Source: Hypomyces perniciosus (Eukaryota > Ascomycota > Sordariomycetes > Hypocreales > Hypocreaceae). From it: DNA of 64,000 nucleotides. A program made the position numbers and the translations under genes. Location: the NCBI GenBank assembly GCA_008477525.1, contig SPDT01000013.1:1287501-1351500 (forward strand), in the 5' to 3' direction. The stretch's first letter is position 1. Each line of letters begins with the position of its first letter. Shown here one piece after another: positions 1-12,160 of the stretch. The notes beneath the pieces were generated by a model that did not search any database, was not told where the DNA came from, and was given only the letters and a program-made list of their open reading frames with translations.

Positions 1-1962
1 ATTAAAGATTAAAATTACCTATAACTATATAAACTATAAAATATACCTTTCCTATAAAACTTATATCACATAGCATATAAGGTCACTTATCTACGCAGAT
101 TATATAGAGCTTTACTTTTGCTAGATTTATGGTCTGATAGTTATAAGCCCAGTATCGTTTCGCGCGAAATTATCCGATATAGCTCCAGGTTGCAAGTTCA
201 ATTCTGTCCTGGAGGAATTAAAATACGCTAGGGTTCCCACTATTTAGGGGAATTAAAATAAAACCGAAGAAAGTCCTAGTTTAACCAGATCTAGGCACCG
301 CAGCCACGGTCAAGGTTAGCAGAAAAGTCCTCTGCACCCTGCCCTTTATATAGGATTACAGGGAATACAGGCGCTCTATCTGGACTATCGCACCTGGGGG
401 GTGTGTCACATAGCATATAAGGTCACTTATCCACGCAGATTGTGTGGAGCTTCACTTTTGCTGGATTTGTGGTCTGACAACTTATTTTAAGAAAATTATA
501 AAATAATTTAAATTTAATAAAAGAATATAGTTTCCTATAATTTTAATATTTATTATAAAGCTTTAAAAAGTATATTATAAGCTTTAAAACCAACTATTAA
601 AATATATTAAAAAAAGATCATTACTTTATATAGCTATTATAATAAAGCCTAATATAGTTTATAGTGCTTTAACTTTATTATAGTTTCTAATTAACCCTAA
701 TAAAAAAATACTTTAAAATAGTTAATTAATTAATCTACTATTTATATATATAGCATTTCCTAACTCTTTAATATAAAAGGAAAAGAGAAATATAAATTTG
801 AATTGCTTTAAGTAATACTTCCTTTATTAATAATATAAATATTTAAAGATTATGTTAAAGGTATTTTATTATATTTTCTTTTAAATTTTATTTTATAAAA
901 TATAATATATTAAAGCACTATTAATATATCTATAATAAAAGTTAAACTGCTTACTTTTACTTAAATAATAAAAGAGGCTATAGGTTTATATTGCTTTTTT
1001 TCAAAAATAAATTTAAATTTAGCGCTAATTAAAATATTAACTATAATAATTAATTAACTATATACTTTATAATTAAACAGAATATATAAATTAATATTTA
1101 CCTGTATTATATTAATATATAAAATATATAGCTTTAACAGAAACATTAAAAAAGATTATTTATAGTTTTTTATCTTTTTATTAACTTTATACCTATTAAT
1201 AGACTTATCAAAGCTTTATTACAGTAGCACTTTAAATATTTTAAAATACTATTAAATTTAATAGATATATAATTACTAAAATAAAATATATAAAAATACA
1301 GGAAACTAGTTCATTTTAGTCTATAGGCTATATACTATAAAAAGTATATTCTATTACTGTAATAACTATTCTCTAAAAGCTTTCTAGCCTTTATACACTT
1401 ACGCGCAAAAAGTATTATTATTATTATTGCTGCTGCTTAAAGCAGCAGCCTTTTTAAAATAAATTAAATTCTCCTCTTTTAATAAATTAAATTAAAAGTA
1501 TAATGCCTTTTTATATTAAATTACTATTTAATTATATAAGTTTATAAATATATAAAAAAGATAATATATTTACTTAATTATCCTTTTTATTGATAGCTTA
1601 AAAAGCCAGCATATAATTAATATAAGCATTAAATAACTATAAAATATATAATTAAATAAAGTAATATAAATAAATTAAAGAGGAGCTTATTAAAGGGTAT
1701 ATTAATAATTATTATTAAAGTAAATAGTATACTATTAAAAGTAGGCAATAGAAATATATTAAAAAAAATCTCTTTTACCAGTAATTACTAACTGTAAATA
1801 ACCTTTATAAAAAAGGGATAATAATATAGCAACAGTAGTAGTAAAGGCAGCGGTAATAGTAAAGGCAGAAATAAAGGCAGCTATAGGAGTAATTATAATA
1901 AAAGTAACTGCAAAAGCAGCTATTAAAGCAGCAGCAGCAGTAATAGGCGCAGGGGCTATATA
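1..1962 (+). mobile_element. Ty1/Copia 3' fragment (RT end, RNase H, 3' region), RIP-degraded
   Basis: The stretch aligns by eye, base for base apart from C/T and G/A changes, with 48,480-50,030 of the complete Copia element. It carries the end of the reverse transcriptase, the RNase H domain (a reading like VGSLIY..IIRPNI near 620-660 corresponds to the Copia motif VGSLLYAAI.TRPDIAYA) and part of the Ala/Gly-rich 3' region (about 1,800-1,960). It starts before the window and stops abruptly at about 1,962, where X-family sequence begins. Every frame is broken by TAA/TAG. A miniature LTR element is inserted at 64-479. It cannot be functional. Confidence 0.75.
64..479 (+). mobile_element. TRIM-like mini LTR element, family T1, copy a
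   Basis: Two 76-bp direct repeats (64-139 and 404-479) beginning TGTCACATAGC (TATCAC in the left copy) and ending GGTCTGACA flank about 264 bp without an ORF. The 5-bp site ACTTA is present at 59-63 and again at 480-484, as expected for LTR-integrase insertion. The equivalent uninterrupted site is seen in the Copia at about 48,541. Directly after the left LTR is GTTATAAGCCC (140-150), a RIP form of GTTATGAGCCC, which complements the anticodon region of initiator tRNA-Met. Directly before the right LTR is a polypurine tract, CTGGGGGGTG (394-403). The element is non-autonomous. A second copy lies at 27,005-27,423. Confidence 0.85.
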
Positions 1963-3451
1963 GCCTGCTTTTTTATAGTAAAAGTAAAGCCTTTCAGTAA
2001 CATATTCTTTTTAAAAGATTTAAAGGTAAAATAGTAAAGTATATATAGCATTTAGCTATATTAGGTTATTAATTAGCGTTAAAGTAGCGGTTTAATTCTT
2101 TTACTAGCATTAATAATATTACTATTAATGCTAATACTGCTACTATTAATAGCTTTATTAACACCAGCTTATTTAAGTAATATAAAAGGTATTATACTAG
2201 GCGCCCTTTTAAAGCCTATTATAAATAGTCTAGTAAAGTTAATATTATTTAATAAAATTAGATTTATTTAGCTTAATTATTTAAGTCTTTATAGTGTTAA
2301 TAAACTTTTAAAAGACTTTTATCTTTAAAGCCTTTACTATTTATTTAATAATTTTACTATATTTACTGCCTAGTATAAATAACTTTGCTATAAAGTTTTA
2401 GAAAGGCTTATTTAATATATATAAATTATTAAAAGATTATAATACTTTTAAAAATAAATTAATTATTTTATATTATTTATTAAAATTAATAAAAAGTATT
2501 ATATTAATCTTTTAATATTATGAAATAAACTTATTAAACCCTTTAATAATAGTATTAAAGTGTCTTTATTACAGTTAATATACATTTCCCTTTAAAATAT
2601 TTATAATATATAAATTTTTTTTTAAATTGAATAAAAAAGATTAATTAATTGCCTATAAAGGTAATATTAATTTAAAACCCTTAATTAATATATTTTTATT
2701 AATATTTAATAATATCCTTTTATTTACTATTAAATTACTTAAAGTCTTTAATTTAGCAGTAGTTAAATAGATTATTATTTTAAAGCTTAATAGTAAAGCT
2801 ATATTTAAAGCTTTAAGTTAGGCTTTAATTTATACTTTAAGGTTTTAGTTTTTAGCTATTTACTTTAAGACTTTTTATTTAAAAATTTATTTTTATTCTT
2901 TTTATTAAGCTAGGCTTTTTTGTATTATTTAATTAAAAAGATAAAATTAATAATAAAAGTTATTATCTTTAATAATTATATTTATTAAATATATATTATT
3001 GCTATTAATATTAGATTTTTATAAAGTTTTAAAGAGAAAAAGGAAAGGTGTTAACTTTATAGCTAAAACTATAGTCTATTAGGCTAAATTAGGCTGCAGG
3101 GTAAGGTTAAAGGCATTTATATTTATCTTGCTTATAATTAATTTCCTATAAATATAGGGTTTAAGGGGTAAAGGCTAGGCTATAGAGGCGTTATTATAGG
3201 TTTAGGAATAAGGGGGGATTTATAATTAGTTAAGTATATACCTTACGATAATGCAACTAAGTTAAAGGATAATATAAACTATTACAGTATAGAAAGGCAG
3301 GTTAAAGTAAATATTCTTATTATACTGTAGAGATTAAAAAAGCTTTAAAGCTTTATAGAAAGCTATAGCTAGGAACGTGTTAAGGCCAGGTTATATAACT
3401 GGAGCTTATATAATAGGGCATTAATATTGCGTTATAGTTAGTGCTGTAATA
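1963..3451 (-). mobile_element. X-family LTR element, 5' part with LTR (3270-3451), RIP-degraded
   Basis: This stretch matches 38,318-39,850 along its whole length, differing mostly by C/T and G/A changes. The right end (about 3,270-3,451) is the LTR, recognised by its similarity to the little-mutated copy at 31,722-31,912 (shared blocks AAAGGCAGGT and GCTATAGCTAGGAACG). Because the LTR has internal sequence on its left, and the copy at 31,722 has a polypurine tract on its right when read on the minus strand, the element reads on the minus strand and this is its 5' LTR plus leader/gag region. No intact frame remains. The left limit abuts the Copia fragment without a visible TSD. Confidence 0.6.
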
Positions 3452-3723
3452 AAATCTAAACTTGAAAGTAAAAAGGGCAGGGTTTTTTTTAAAAATCTTT
3501 AAATTTTAAGTTTTTTGATACTTTTATATTAATCTTTAATAGTATATATTTTTATATTATCTTTAATAGTTAAGTGTATATAGTAGTTTAAAGTATTAAA
3601 TTAATAAAGTTTAAAGCTAGTAATATATTAAATAAAGTTATTATAGTTTATAGTAATATAACTATATTAAAAAGCAGGTTAATTATATTTTTTATAATAT
3701 ATAGTTTTAATATCTCTTTAAAG
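3452..3723. other. AT-rich relic, no gene seen
   Basis: Almost pure A/T with no ORF. It is the left part of an old AT-rich sequence continuing at 9,145, split by the Gypsy A insertion; the 5-bp TSD TAAAG is at 3,719-3,723. Confidence 0.6.
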
Positions 3724-3949
3724 TGTAACGGGTGTAGCTTAACTGGAAAGTATACAGTTAGGGCACCTCTGTATTGTTTATTTATAGCTAAAGGAAGGAA
3801 GCTCTATACTAGCTATATATGCGTTATATAGTTGTGCGTATAAGGTTATGGCTAAGGTAGTTTCCTAATTAGGTAAGCGGTCTAGTATTGGTCGTATTTC
3901 CGGATTCGGCGTAGTCGTAATTCCAGGAGATATAGCCTAGCCTATAATA
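3724..3949 (-). repeat. 3' LTR of Gypsy element A
   Basis: 226 bp, nearly identical to 8,919-9,144 except for C/T and G/A differences. On the plus strand it starts TGTAACGGG and ends CCTATAATA (CCTGTAACA in the other copy). Confidence 0.9.
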
Positions 3950-4253
3950 TTACCCCCCCTTCTTACAGTAACTCTCTCTTTAGGCGCTGTTACTTCGCTG
4001 GCGTATAGCTGTTAAGTGGCCCGTTATTAGATTCAATTAGGCTATATTTAGATATATAGTTATCGAGGGCTGCTATATCTTTAAGTATATATATTGGTTC
4101 CTAAGTTAGCTCTATATATCCTTTCCACTATATTAATGCTTCGCGGAAAAAGCCGCGACCTTGCCGCTTAATCCTCGCGCAAAAGACCTCTTTAACTTCC
4201 CATTTATCCTCGCCATCCACTTATATCAGTAGTAGTTAAAGGTTGTCCAAAAT

Positions 4254-7200
4254 CTAGCCTAAAAAGGGGTTATTAGCCGCTCTTCTTAGCAGGTCAATAT
4301 AAAATCGCGGGTATATACCAGTTAATACGCCCAGTTCCACTATATAAAGGCTAATAACCTTTATTACTATATACTTATAATATAGGGCATTAAGCTTTTT
4401 GAAAGGCTGGGGAGTATTATAGTTGCCAAGGTATAGCCAGACTTTATCTCCCACTTTATATCTCTTAAAGGGGCCTCGCTGCTGGTTCGCGGAGTCCTTA
4501 TAGCGTTGTTGTATAGCAGTAAATGCTGCTTAGGCAAAGGCGGTTACTCCTTCTAGTCTCTTAACTATTTCTTTTACAGCCTTTTCCTTTAAGTCCTTTA
4601 ATCTAATAGCTTTATTTTCTTTTATATATAGCTAAAAGGGTTCCATATAATAGCCATACTTAAAGAAAAAGGGGCTTATTTAGATAGCCATATATTTACA
4701 GTTATTTAAAGCTAGTTACACTACTGGGAGGAGGTCTCCCTAATCGCTCTAGGAGTAGTTTATATATACTTTAAAGTATACTTAAATCTCTTGGTTACTC
4801 CTCTCTAATCTGCCGTTAGTCTATAGGTAATACGCTATATTTAGGTATTACTGGGTTCCTATTAGTTTACAGAAAGCTCTCTAAAAGCGGCTAATTTAAT
4901 TAAATCCTTAATCGCTAACTATAGACTAAGGCATCCTATAGAACCGATAATGGCATTAAAAGAACCTCTTTACATATACTTCTGCCTTTATACTCTCTAT
5001 TACTTTAAAGGTAATATTCTTAATAAACCAGTTAATAATAACCTAAAGGTATTATACCTGTATTAATCCTGTAAGTAGTAGGTTAACTATAAAGTCTATA
5101 GTTAAGTTATTGCGGATATGCTAGGGAATAAGTAATAGTTTAAGGAGTCCTTGCTTATAGCTTCTCTATACTTTTCCTCTTCTATATATATTATAGTTAT
5201 AGAGGAATTATTAGACTATACTGCTAATTCCTAGCTAAAAAAAACCTATAGGAAATAATAGCTAGGGTTCCGTTATAACCTAAGTAGCCTAAAACTGCAG
5301 TGTTATATTCTACTTACATAATACAAGTGTATAGCGTTTCGCCTTCTTCTTCAGTTATAGCCAGTACCTAAATACAGTCTCGGAACATTAATCTCTATTC
5401 TTTATCGATTATATGTTCCAATATCTATACTTTAAGTTAAAGGTCTGCGGGGAGGGAGCGCTCTTTTTTCCTAACTGCAGTATATACCTGTCAATATACT
5501 AGGTCCTTTTAAATCGTTAGGTTTTATAGGTCTTATAGTTCTTTATTTCTATTAAATACGCGCATTAAAAGGAGATTAATATCGCTGTCTTTAAATCTCT
5601 ATATTACTGGTGCAGCTAGGATAAATTATATATAGCAGCTTAGTTTATACTTATCGCCTTTATTAAATAGAAAGTTTTATTCCCTGCAGCTTAATGTATC
5701 GGGAGCGGCTGCCTTACTGCCTAGCCTATATTAGATTATAAAATCAAACTGGGAAAGGAACTTTGCCTAGCGCGTTTATTATTTAGAGAGTTTCCTGCGC
5801 ATTATAAAGAACTGCAAGTTCTTATAGTCTAAAATAACTATAAAGGGGTTATAGCTATATAGCTCTACTCTCTACTCTTTTAAACAGTAAATTACTGCCA
5901 GTATTTCTTTATTATAAATAAGATAATTATATTTAATAAAGCTTAGCTTTTATAAATAATAAGCTATAGTATAATATTCTCCCTTTTTATTCTTTTATAG
6001 GAAGACTCCTTTTAAAGTATATCTTAAACAGTTTACTTTAATAAAAGTATATTTTATAAAATCCTAAGCTTATAGTATAAAGGCTTTAATAAAAAGGCAT
6101 TTAAGCTTTTAAAAGGCTGCTTTTTCTATACTTTTCTATTAAAAGGGGGTCCCTTTTTTAGTTAGCCTTATAAGCAGGTAAACTATTTAAAAAAACCTAA
6201 AGATAAATATCTAGTAGTAATTAATAAAGCTAAAAAAGCTTTAAACTCTTATTACTATTATAAGTACCTGCTATTTACTAATAGCTTACTGCTTTTTAAG
6301 GTTATAGGCAATTCCTTTACTAGTATATATAATAAACCTAAAATATTTAATCTCTTTTTATATAAATATACACTTTTTAAGATCTAGGTATAGCCTAGTA
6401 TTAATAAAGGCGTATAAAACTCGCTAAACTTTCTTTATATAATCTTTTTATAACCTATTAGTATAGATTAGGATATCGTTAAAGTATATAGATGTAAAGT
6501 CATTTAAAAAGGGGTATAATACCTGGTTAATATACTATTAAAACGCTGCTAGTGCACTGGTAAATTTAAATAAAACTACCTGCTATTTATATAGGCTATA
6601 GTATATATAAAATGCAGTCTTATATTCTTCTCCTTTTATAACTTTAATTTTATAAAATACAACTACTATATCTAGCTTTATAAACCACTTTACTTTTATT
6701 AAGCTATTAAAGGTTTTAAAAAAAAGGGGGAGGGGGTAGCGATCTCGCTGCATTATTGCATTTAAGGCGCGGTAGTTTACGCAAAAGCGAATTCCTCCTT
6801 TAAGTTTCCGAACAAAAAGGATAGGGGCTGCAGCGGCTAAGCTGCTAGCTTAAATAAATCCCTTATCGAGTAAATTAAGGAAGGTCTTCTGTAATACTAA
6901 TAGTTCCTCGCGTAATATACTGTAAAAGGGGCCCTAAAAGAGTTCTAGTTCTTTACTATATTTATTAGCTTTTAAGGGAATCTGTAAATCGACTCTAGGG
7001 CAGTATAGTAAAAGCTTAATAGCTTCTTTTATAGAGAATAGCAAATAAAACTCTTTATATAGTTTAAGGGGGATATATTCCTAAAGATCTATAGGTTTCT
7101 TAGGCTAGAGTGCTTTTTTAATATTAGATAAGCTAATAGCTTAAAGGAAGTATACTTCCTTTTCGCTATTCCTTTTAATATATCGGTATTCTGCTTGCAA

Positions 7201-7600
7201 TATCGAGGCTAGTATAAGCCAAGCTCTTTGTATAGCTTTAATATTCCCAGGCTCCTCTTTATTTATAAATTATAGCTATAGGTTAGCTTTTCTATAACTA
7301 ACTTCCTTTTTAACTATATTATATACTACCTAGTTAGCCTTAGCTTAAGGCTTATTAAGGGTTAGGTTATAATCTAGTTTATTTACTATATAGGCGTATT
7401 AATATTTAATATAGCTATATAGATCCAGGTAAATAACAGCAATACAGCTAATTTCTACCTTCTTATAAATCTCAGTAAATATCTTAATTTTCCTTTTAAT
7501 AATCTTAATCTGCAAGAGGTATAACTTCTAGGTAAAAGAAGAGTTTATAATAGCATAAAGGTTACAGCCAGTATTAAATAGTGCTATAATAGGTATATTT
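4254..7600 (-). pseudogene. Gypsy A pol relic (protease-RT-RNase H-integrase)
   Basis: On the minus strand the reverse transcriptase is recognisable at about 6,860-6,720 (a reading like AAAPILFVRKLKGG then NYRALNAI, typical of Gypsy) and the catalytic box at about 6,480-6,450 reads YFNDILIYTN, where the first aspartate of the YxDD box has become asparagine. The last 66 codons (4,454-4,254) are open and read GDKVWLYL...PYRF-like, the GPY/F or SH3-like domain that follows integrase in chromovirus-related elements. Stops are nearly all TAA/TAG, in keeping with RIP of CAA, CAG and TGG. No function is expected. Confidence 0.85.
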
Positions 7601-7779
7601 TCTATTTTAGCTTATAATATTATTAATTTGCCAGTTATTCGCTCTTTAAACTCCTTCTATCCTTTTAATTCTTCCTTTATAGGCTTTAACGCTTAACTTT
7701 GCATTAAAGCTAATCTTTTAACTTATCGCTAGAGTTACTGTTTTCCTTACTGTTAATATACTGGTTATTATTATTAAAC

Positions 7780-8750
7780 TCGCAGTCAGCAATCTAGACC
7801 TAATACGCCCAGGCTCTATAGCCTTTTTTATAAAACTAGGCAATATATCCCTTTTTCCCGCAATAGTAATATATAGCCTTTTAGGCAATATCTGCCTTAC
7901 TTACTAAAAAGCTGCATTAGCGCTGGTTTTTTATATAGTTTACGCCCTTTATTTAGGTATTGCCCTTTTTATTAACTGCTTATATATAGTCCTTTAAAGT
8001 GCAATATAGTTAGGGCTTATTATATTTTTTTTGCCGGGAGTGGCCTATTAAGGCGGCTCCCGCGTTCCGTTAGTCTGGATCTAATTATTTAACGCAGCTA
8101 GCGATATCCTAGACTTTAACAAGCTATTCGCTATAAGTAAGCAGCAGGTCCACCGTTGCTAAGCAGAATTATAGTTCTAAAGATAACGCTCCTTTAAGGA
8201 AGATAATTTTAGTTTAGTTAGCCTAGTTGTCGCTACCTGCTTTAAAGAGCTTTTATTTAAAGCAGGGAAGGAAAAATAAAAGCGAAATTTTATTTCTTTA
8301 TTTAAGAGTATATAACTTTTACGCAGTTTAGTTTTAGAGTCTTTAATCTTTATAGGTATAGTCCAGGTATTATATAAATTCTACTAAATTATAGTTCTTA
8401 TTAATTCCTCTTAACGCATAAAAGGTAATAACTACCTACTTAAATATAGTATTTAAATAAAAGTTAATAAAATACTACTATTTTCTATTACTGTTATAAA
8501 ACTCTATATTAAGTTTAAGCTTTTCGCGTATATTTTACGCCTATATAGTATATTCCCTTTACTTTCCTAAGAATTTAAATAGGTTAAAAAGTAGCTTCCT
8601 TTTAACCCTAAGAGTTTATATAAACTCTATTATAAAGGTTAATATAGGCTTTATAGTTGCAGCCTGCGCGGGTTTTTACTCAGGTTGCGGAAGGAATAAT
8701 ATCTTATCTTCCTGGCTATCTAGCCTTTAAGTCGCTAGTGCTATAAAGTC
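7780..8750 (-). pseudogene. Gypsy A gag relic with CCHC zinc knuckle
   Basis: On the minus strand about 7,880-7,835 reads YYCGKKGYIA, a nucleocapsid knuckle of the C-x2-C-x4-H-x4-C kind in which several cysteine or histidine codons have been changed. Upstream, towards 8,750, lies the rest of gag, broken by many stops. Its position between the 5' LTR and pol fits gag. Confidence 0.6.
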
Positions 8751-8918
8751 CAGCTTTCTTATCAGTATAGCTATTTATTCCTGTAAAGGTAGAATAGCTT
8801 ACTTGATCCGCGACTATATATTATCGCCCTTAAAGGCTTAGTCTCCGAAATTCGCTATTTTCCTTCTGCAGTAAAAGTTTTATTACTTACTGGCTAAATA
8901 GTAGCTAAGCTATAGATA

Positions 8919-9144
8919 TATAACAGGTATAGCCTAACTAGAAAGCACGCAGTTAGGGCACCTTTATATTATCTATCTATAGCTAAAGGAGGGAAGCTCT
9001 ATATTAGCTATATATGCGTTATATAGTTGTGTATATAGGGTTATAGCTGAGGTGGTTTCCTAATTAGGTAAGCGGTCTAGTATTGGTTGTATTTCCGGAT
9101 TCGGCATAGTCGTGATTCCGGGAGACATGGCCTAGCCTGTAACA
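8919..9144 (-). repeat. 5' LTR of Gypsy element A
   Basis: 226-bp partner of 3,724-3,949. It is followed directly by the second copy of the TSD TAAAG. Confidence 0.9.
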
Positions 9145-10245
9145 TAAAGGTTATAAAAGCTAAAATATTAATTATATTAAATTAACTATACCTTTTAAAT
9201 TTAAAACTTTATTAAAGTTAAATAATGAAATAGTTTAAGGTTTATTTTAACTTTTTCTTTAAAAGAAATAAAATAATAATAAATATTAATAGTTTTATTA
9301 AAAAAAGCTATTTTAATAAAAGTTTAAAAATTCTTTAAATTTAATACTCTTTTAAGCTTTAATTAAAATTAATATCTTAATAACAAAAATATTTAAAGTA
9401 TTAATATAATATTTAAAAATACTTTATATAAAAAACTCCTTTATATATATTTTTATTTTATTTTTAAGCTATTAGCCTTTATAATTAAATTTAAAAGTAA
9501 GGATTATTTTTTAATTTTAATATTTTTAATATATAATATAAAGCTAGATTTTACTTTTCAAATATAAATAATATCTTTATTATTAAATCTATTAGCTTTA
9601 ATAACTTTTTATTTAACTTTAATAATAAATCAGTTTTTTTATTAATTTATTTTAAAAAAAACGATATTAAGCTTTATATTAAAACTAAAAGTAAATCTAA
9701 AGATATTAATTTCAATATATTTATTATTAATATAGCGTTTTTTAAATATAAATAAAAGGACTATAGTCCGTTTTTATATTAAAAGTAAAAAAATCTCCTT
9801 TTTTTTTTAACTTACTAAATTATTACCTATTTAGCAGCAGTAATATTTAATTACCTCTAGTTTACTTAAAGTCTAATAACATTTACTATTTTTCTTTAAA
9901 TGCCTAAAAGGGGTAAAGGAGTATTATTAAGCTTATTTTTCTTAATAGCTAGTTAAAAGGGTATATATTTTAGTGAGTAGGCACCTAAAAGGTAGGGTCC
10001 CTATAGGTATAGGAGGGAAGCTTGTTTGGTTTTAGGAGGGAAGTTACTTAAGGTTATCTTGGGTTTAGCTTAAGTTTAATTTAGGTTAAGCTTTTATTCT
10101 TTATAATAACATAGAATATTGTTATAATATATATTTTAATAGTCTATAATCCTTTCTCTTTCTTATGGTATAAAGCTTGCTTATATAAGCGTTTTATTTC
10201 TAAAGTAAAAAATAAGTGTATTTTTCCTTTTTAATAGAGGAAGTT
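9145..10245. other. AT-rich relic region, no gene seen
   Basis: Strongly A/T-biased sequence without ORFs, continuing 3,452-3,723 beyond the Gypsy A insertion. Around 9,960-10,060 composition becomes more normal and a short motif (TAGGAGGGAAG) occurs twice about 34 bp apart. The change to ordinary composition at about 10,245 is sharp. Confidence 0.55.
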
Positions 10246-11036
10246 TTATTCCCTTATAGAGACAATACTGGTGCGGGCTGCATTGAGGGACGCTGGGTGG
10301 CCGCTGAGTCGATAGAGGTCCGTCATATGGCAGCGGACAACACAGGGCTTATGCCATCATAATGATACTCTGTGGTCGGAGAAACCAACACATCAAAGTC
10401 ACCCTACTGTGTTATATAGTAGTAGCTTAAATGAAGTTATATACCTCACGCGACAATTGAACTCCCTAGCCTCGTGTTGGCGATTACCATACCATCAAGT
10501 CTGGCTTGCGTGTGCTTACCGATGCTTTCCGTGGGAACATATCGGGCATTATCTATAGATGCTACAATCGTAGATATGGAAGGAAGCAAGTGATCGGGAT
10601 TCGGGTCGTGTAATAAGTGTATGTGCTGGCCATCGTGTCACAGGTAAGCATAAGTCAGGTTGGTTGGCTGCTTTTGATGTGCTTTACAAGAACAAGGAGA
10701 TACAATTATGGCATAAGCCAAACTCCATTCCAGAAAAATGAACTTGAAAGCTGGTTATAAAGCACCCTGCCGATTGGTACTACTTGAAGGATTAAGTGAA
10801 GGGACTTTGTAATATACTCCAGCAAATATCCACCTACGGGCTAGTGAGAATAAGAACACTCTGTCGAAAACAAGATCACTAAAGGCAATCGCTGATCAAG
10901 GATAAAATCTCAATCATTCCGCCCGAAACCATTAATGTCACAGCGAAGTTGTCACTGAACTAGGAAATATTTAATGGGGCTCGATATGGCTTCGGGAAGA
11001 TTGTTCGATCGGCTAAAAGATACGCAGCACCGCGTC
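10246..11036. other. Intergenic, ordinary composition, no gene recognised
   Basis: Composition matches the neighbouring gene, and no ORF of useful length or known motif is seen. It includes the 3' flank of the aldo-keto reductase gene. Confidence 0.5.
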
Positions 11037-11948
11037 TTACTCGAATCTCGGTCCTTCTTGACGGTCAAGACGGTCTAGAGACGTTATATCGTCTTCCGAG
11101 ATGCTAAAATTAAAAATATCTGCATTCTGCTTGATGCGCTCTTCCTTCTCACTCTTCACCAGCGGCACCCAACCCTTCTGCAAGCAGTACCGGACCAGCA
11201 CTTGCGCCAGCGATTTGCCAACTTTCTCCGCGATTTCAACGACCGTCGGCTCCTGCAGCTTAATTCCTAGGGCTAAAGGACTGAACGCTTGAAGAACTAT
11301 GCCATGCTTATTGCAGTAGTCCACTGTTTCGCGTTGCTGTGTCCAGGGGTGAAGCTAGAATATAATTTAGTTTAACCCCCCTTGGATAACAAGACAGCAG
11401 CAATTTCGCTGTGAGATACTACTTACAAGAATCTGATTCACAGCAGGTGGCCAGATTGTTGCATACTCCCTCATCTCCTCGAGATGCTCGGGTAGATAGT
11501 TGCTGACCCCAATAGCCTTGGCCTTGCCCTCCTCGTGTAGCTTCTCGAGCGCCAGCCACACTTCCTTGCGTTCCTTGGGTTTCAGCGCATGCGGCGAGTG
11601 GATGAGGAACAAGTCTACGTATCCGCCCTCGCGTGTATCGATCTTCTGGACGCTCTGCAGGGCCCGAAGATAGGTCTTTCCCTTGCCGAGACGTGGATAA
11701 CGGATTTTGGTGGTGACGAAAATGTCCTCACGCGGCAGACCGCACTGCTGCAGCGCAACACCTACCTCTTCCTCATTATGATAGATCTGCGCGGTGTCGA
11801 TGTGGCGATATCCGGCAGATATGGCGCGGAGACACGCCTCCGTAGTGTCGGGCCGGTCGATCTGGTAGACTCCGAAGCCGAGGACTGGCATCTGGACATC
11901 GGAGTTCCGAAGAGGGATGGTGGACGTCAAGGTCAGTTTAGTGTGCAT
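11037..11948 (-). CDS. Aldo-keto reductase, two exons
   Basis: A probable NADPH-dependent oxidoreductase of carbonyl compounds, cytosolic (no signal peptide). Exon 1 is 11,948-11,427 and exon 2 is 11,354-11,037. The 72-bp intron (11,426-11,355) has donor GTAAGT and acceptor CTAG and restores the family motif NQI-LLHPW. The product is 279 aa, usual for small fungal AKRs. The full catalytic tetrad is visible: D51 and Y56 in HIDTAQIY, K81 in FVTTK, H117 in FLIHSPH. A C-terminal VKSEKEERI motif fits the 2'-phosphate (NADPH)-binding loop. An ATG one codon upstream (11,951) would serve equally; the frame is also open to 12,026, but that extension has no family similarity. The gene has no RIP-type stops. 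The substrate cannot be told from sequence. A Tc1-like element sits about 210 bp upstream. Confidence 0.9.
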
Positions 11949-12160
11949 CATTTTGATCCTATCAAGTGGAGCTTTGAGAACGTGCAAACGGAAGCGGCAG
12001 AGCTGGTTTTTTGTCTTCCGAGACAAGGTCTGAGTGGAGTTTATGAGGGAAAGCTTCAGCGTCTATGCAGGAGCGAGCCCGGGGCCTAATAATGAAAGAC
12101 AGTTCCCCCAAGTTACGCCAATACAGGCAGGCCTTGGGATTTCTTGGCGGATAATGTGAC

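Larger units (their letters stand above)
3724..9144 (-). mobile_element. Complete Ty3/Gypsy LTR retrotransposon (element A), inactivated by RIP
   Basis: Two 226-bp LTRs (3,724-3,949 and 8,919-9,144) bound 5.4 kb, flanked by the TSD TAAAG (3,719-3,723 and 9,145-9,149). A polypurine tract (minus strand AGGGGGGGTAA, about 3,950-3,960) next to the left LTR shows that the element reads on the minus strand, so the right LTR is the 5' one. Reading right to left, remains of gag with a zinc knuckle, protease region, reverse transcriptase, RNase H, integrase and a C-terminal GPY/F-like domain can be followed. It is the same size and layout as element Z2 (52,406-57,837), suggesting one clade. Confidence 0.92.

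Noticed and set aside
11101..11292. Plus-strand frame opposite AKR exon 2
   Set aside because: Shadow of the AKR coding strand.
11589..12089. 166-codon plus-strand frame opposite the aldo-keto reductase
   Set aside because: It is antisense to exon 1 of a gene with full family motifs and splice sites; it has no features of its own.
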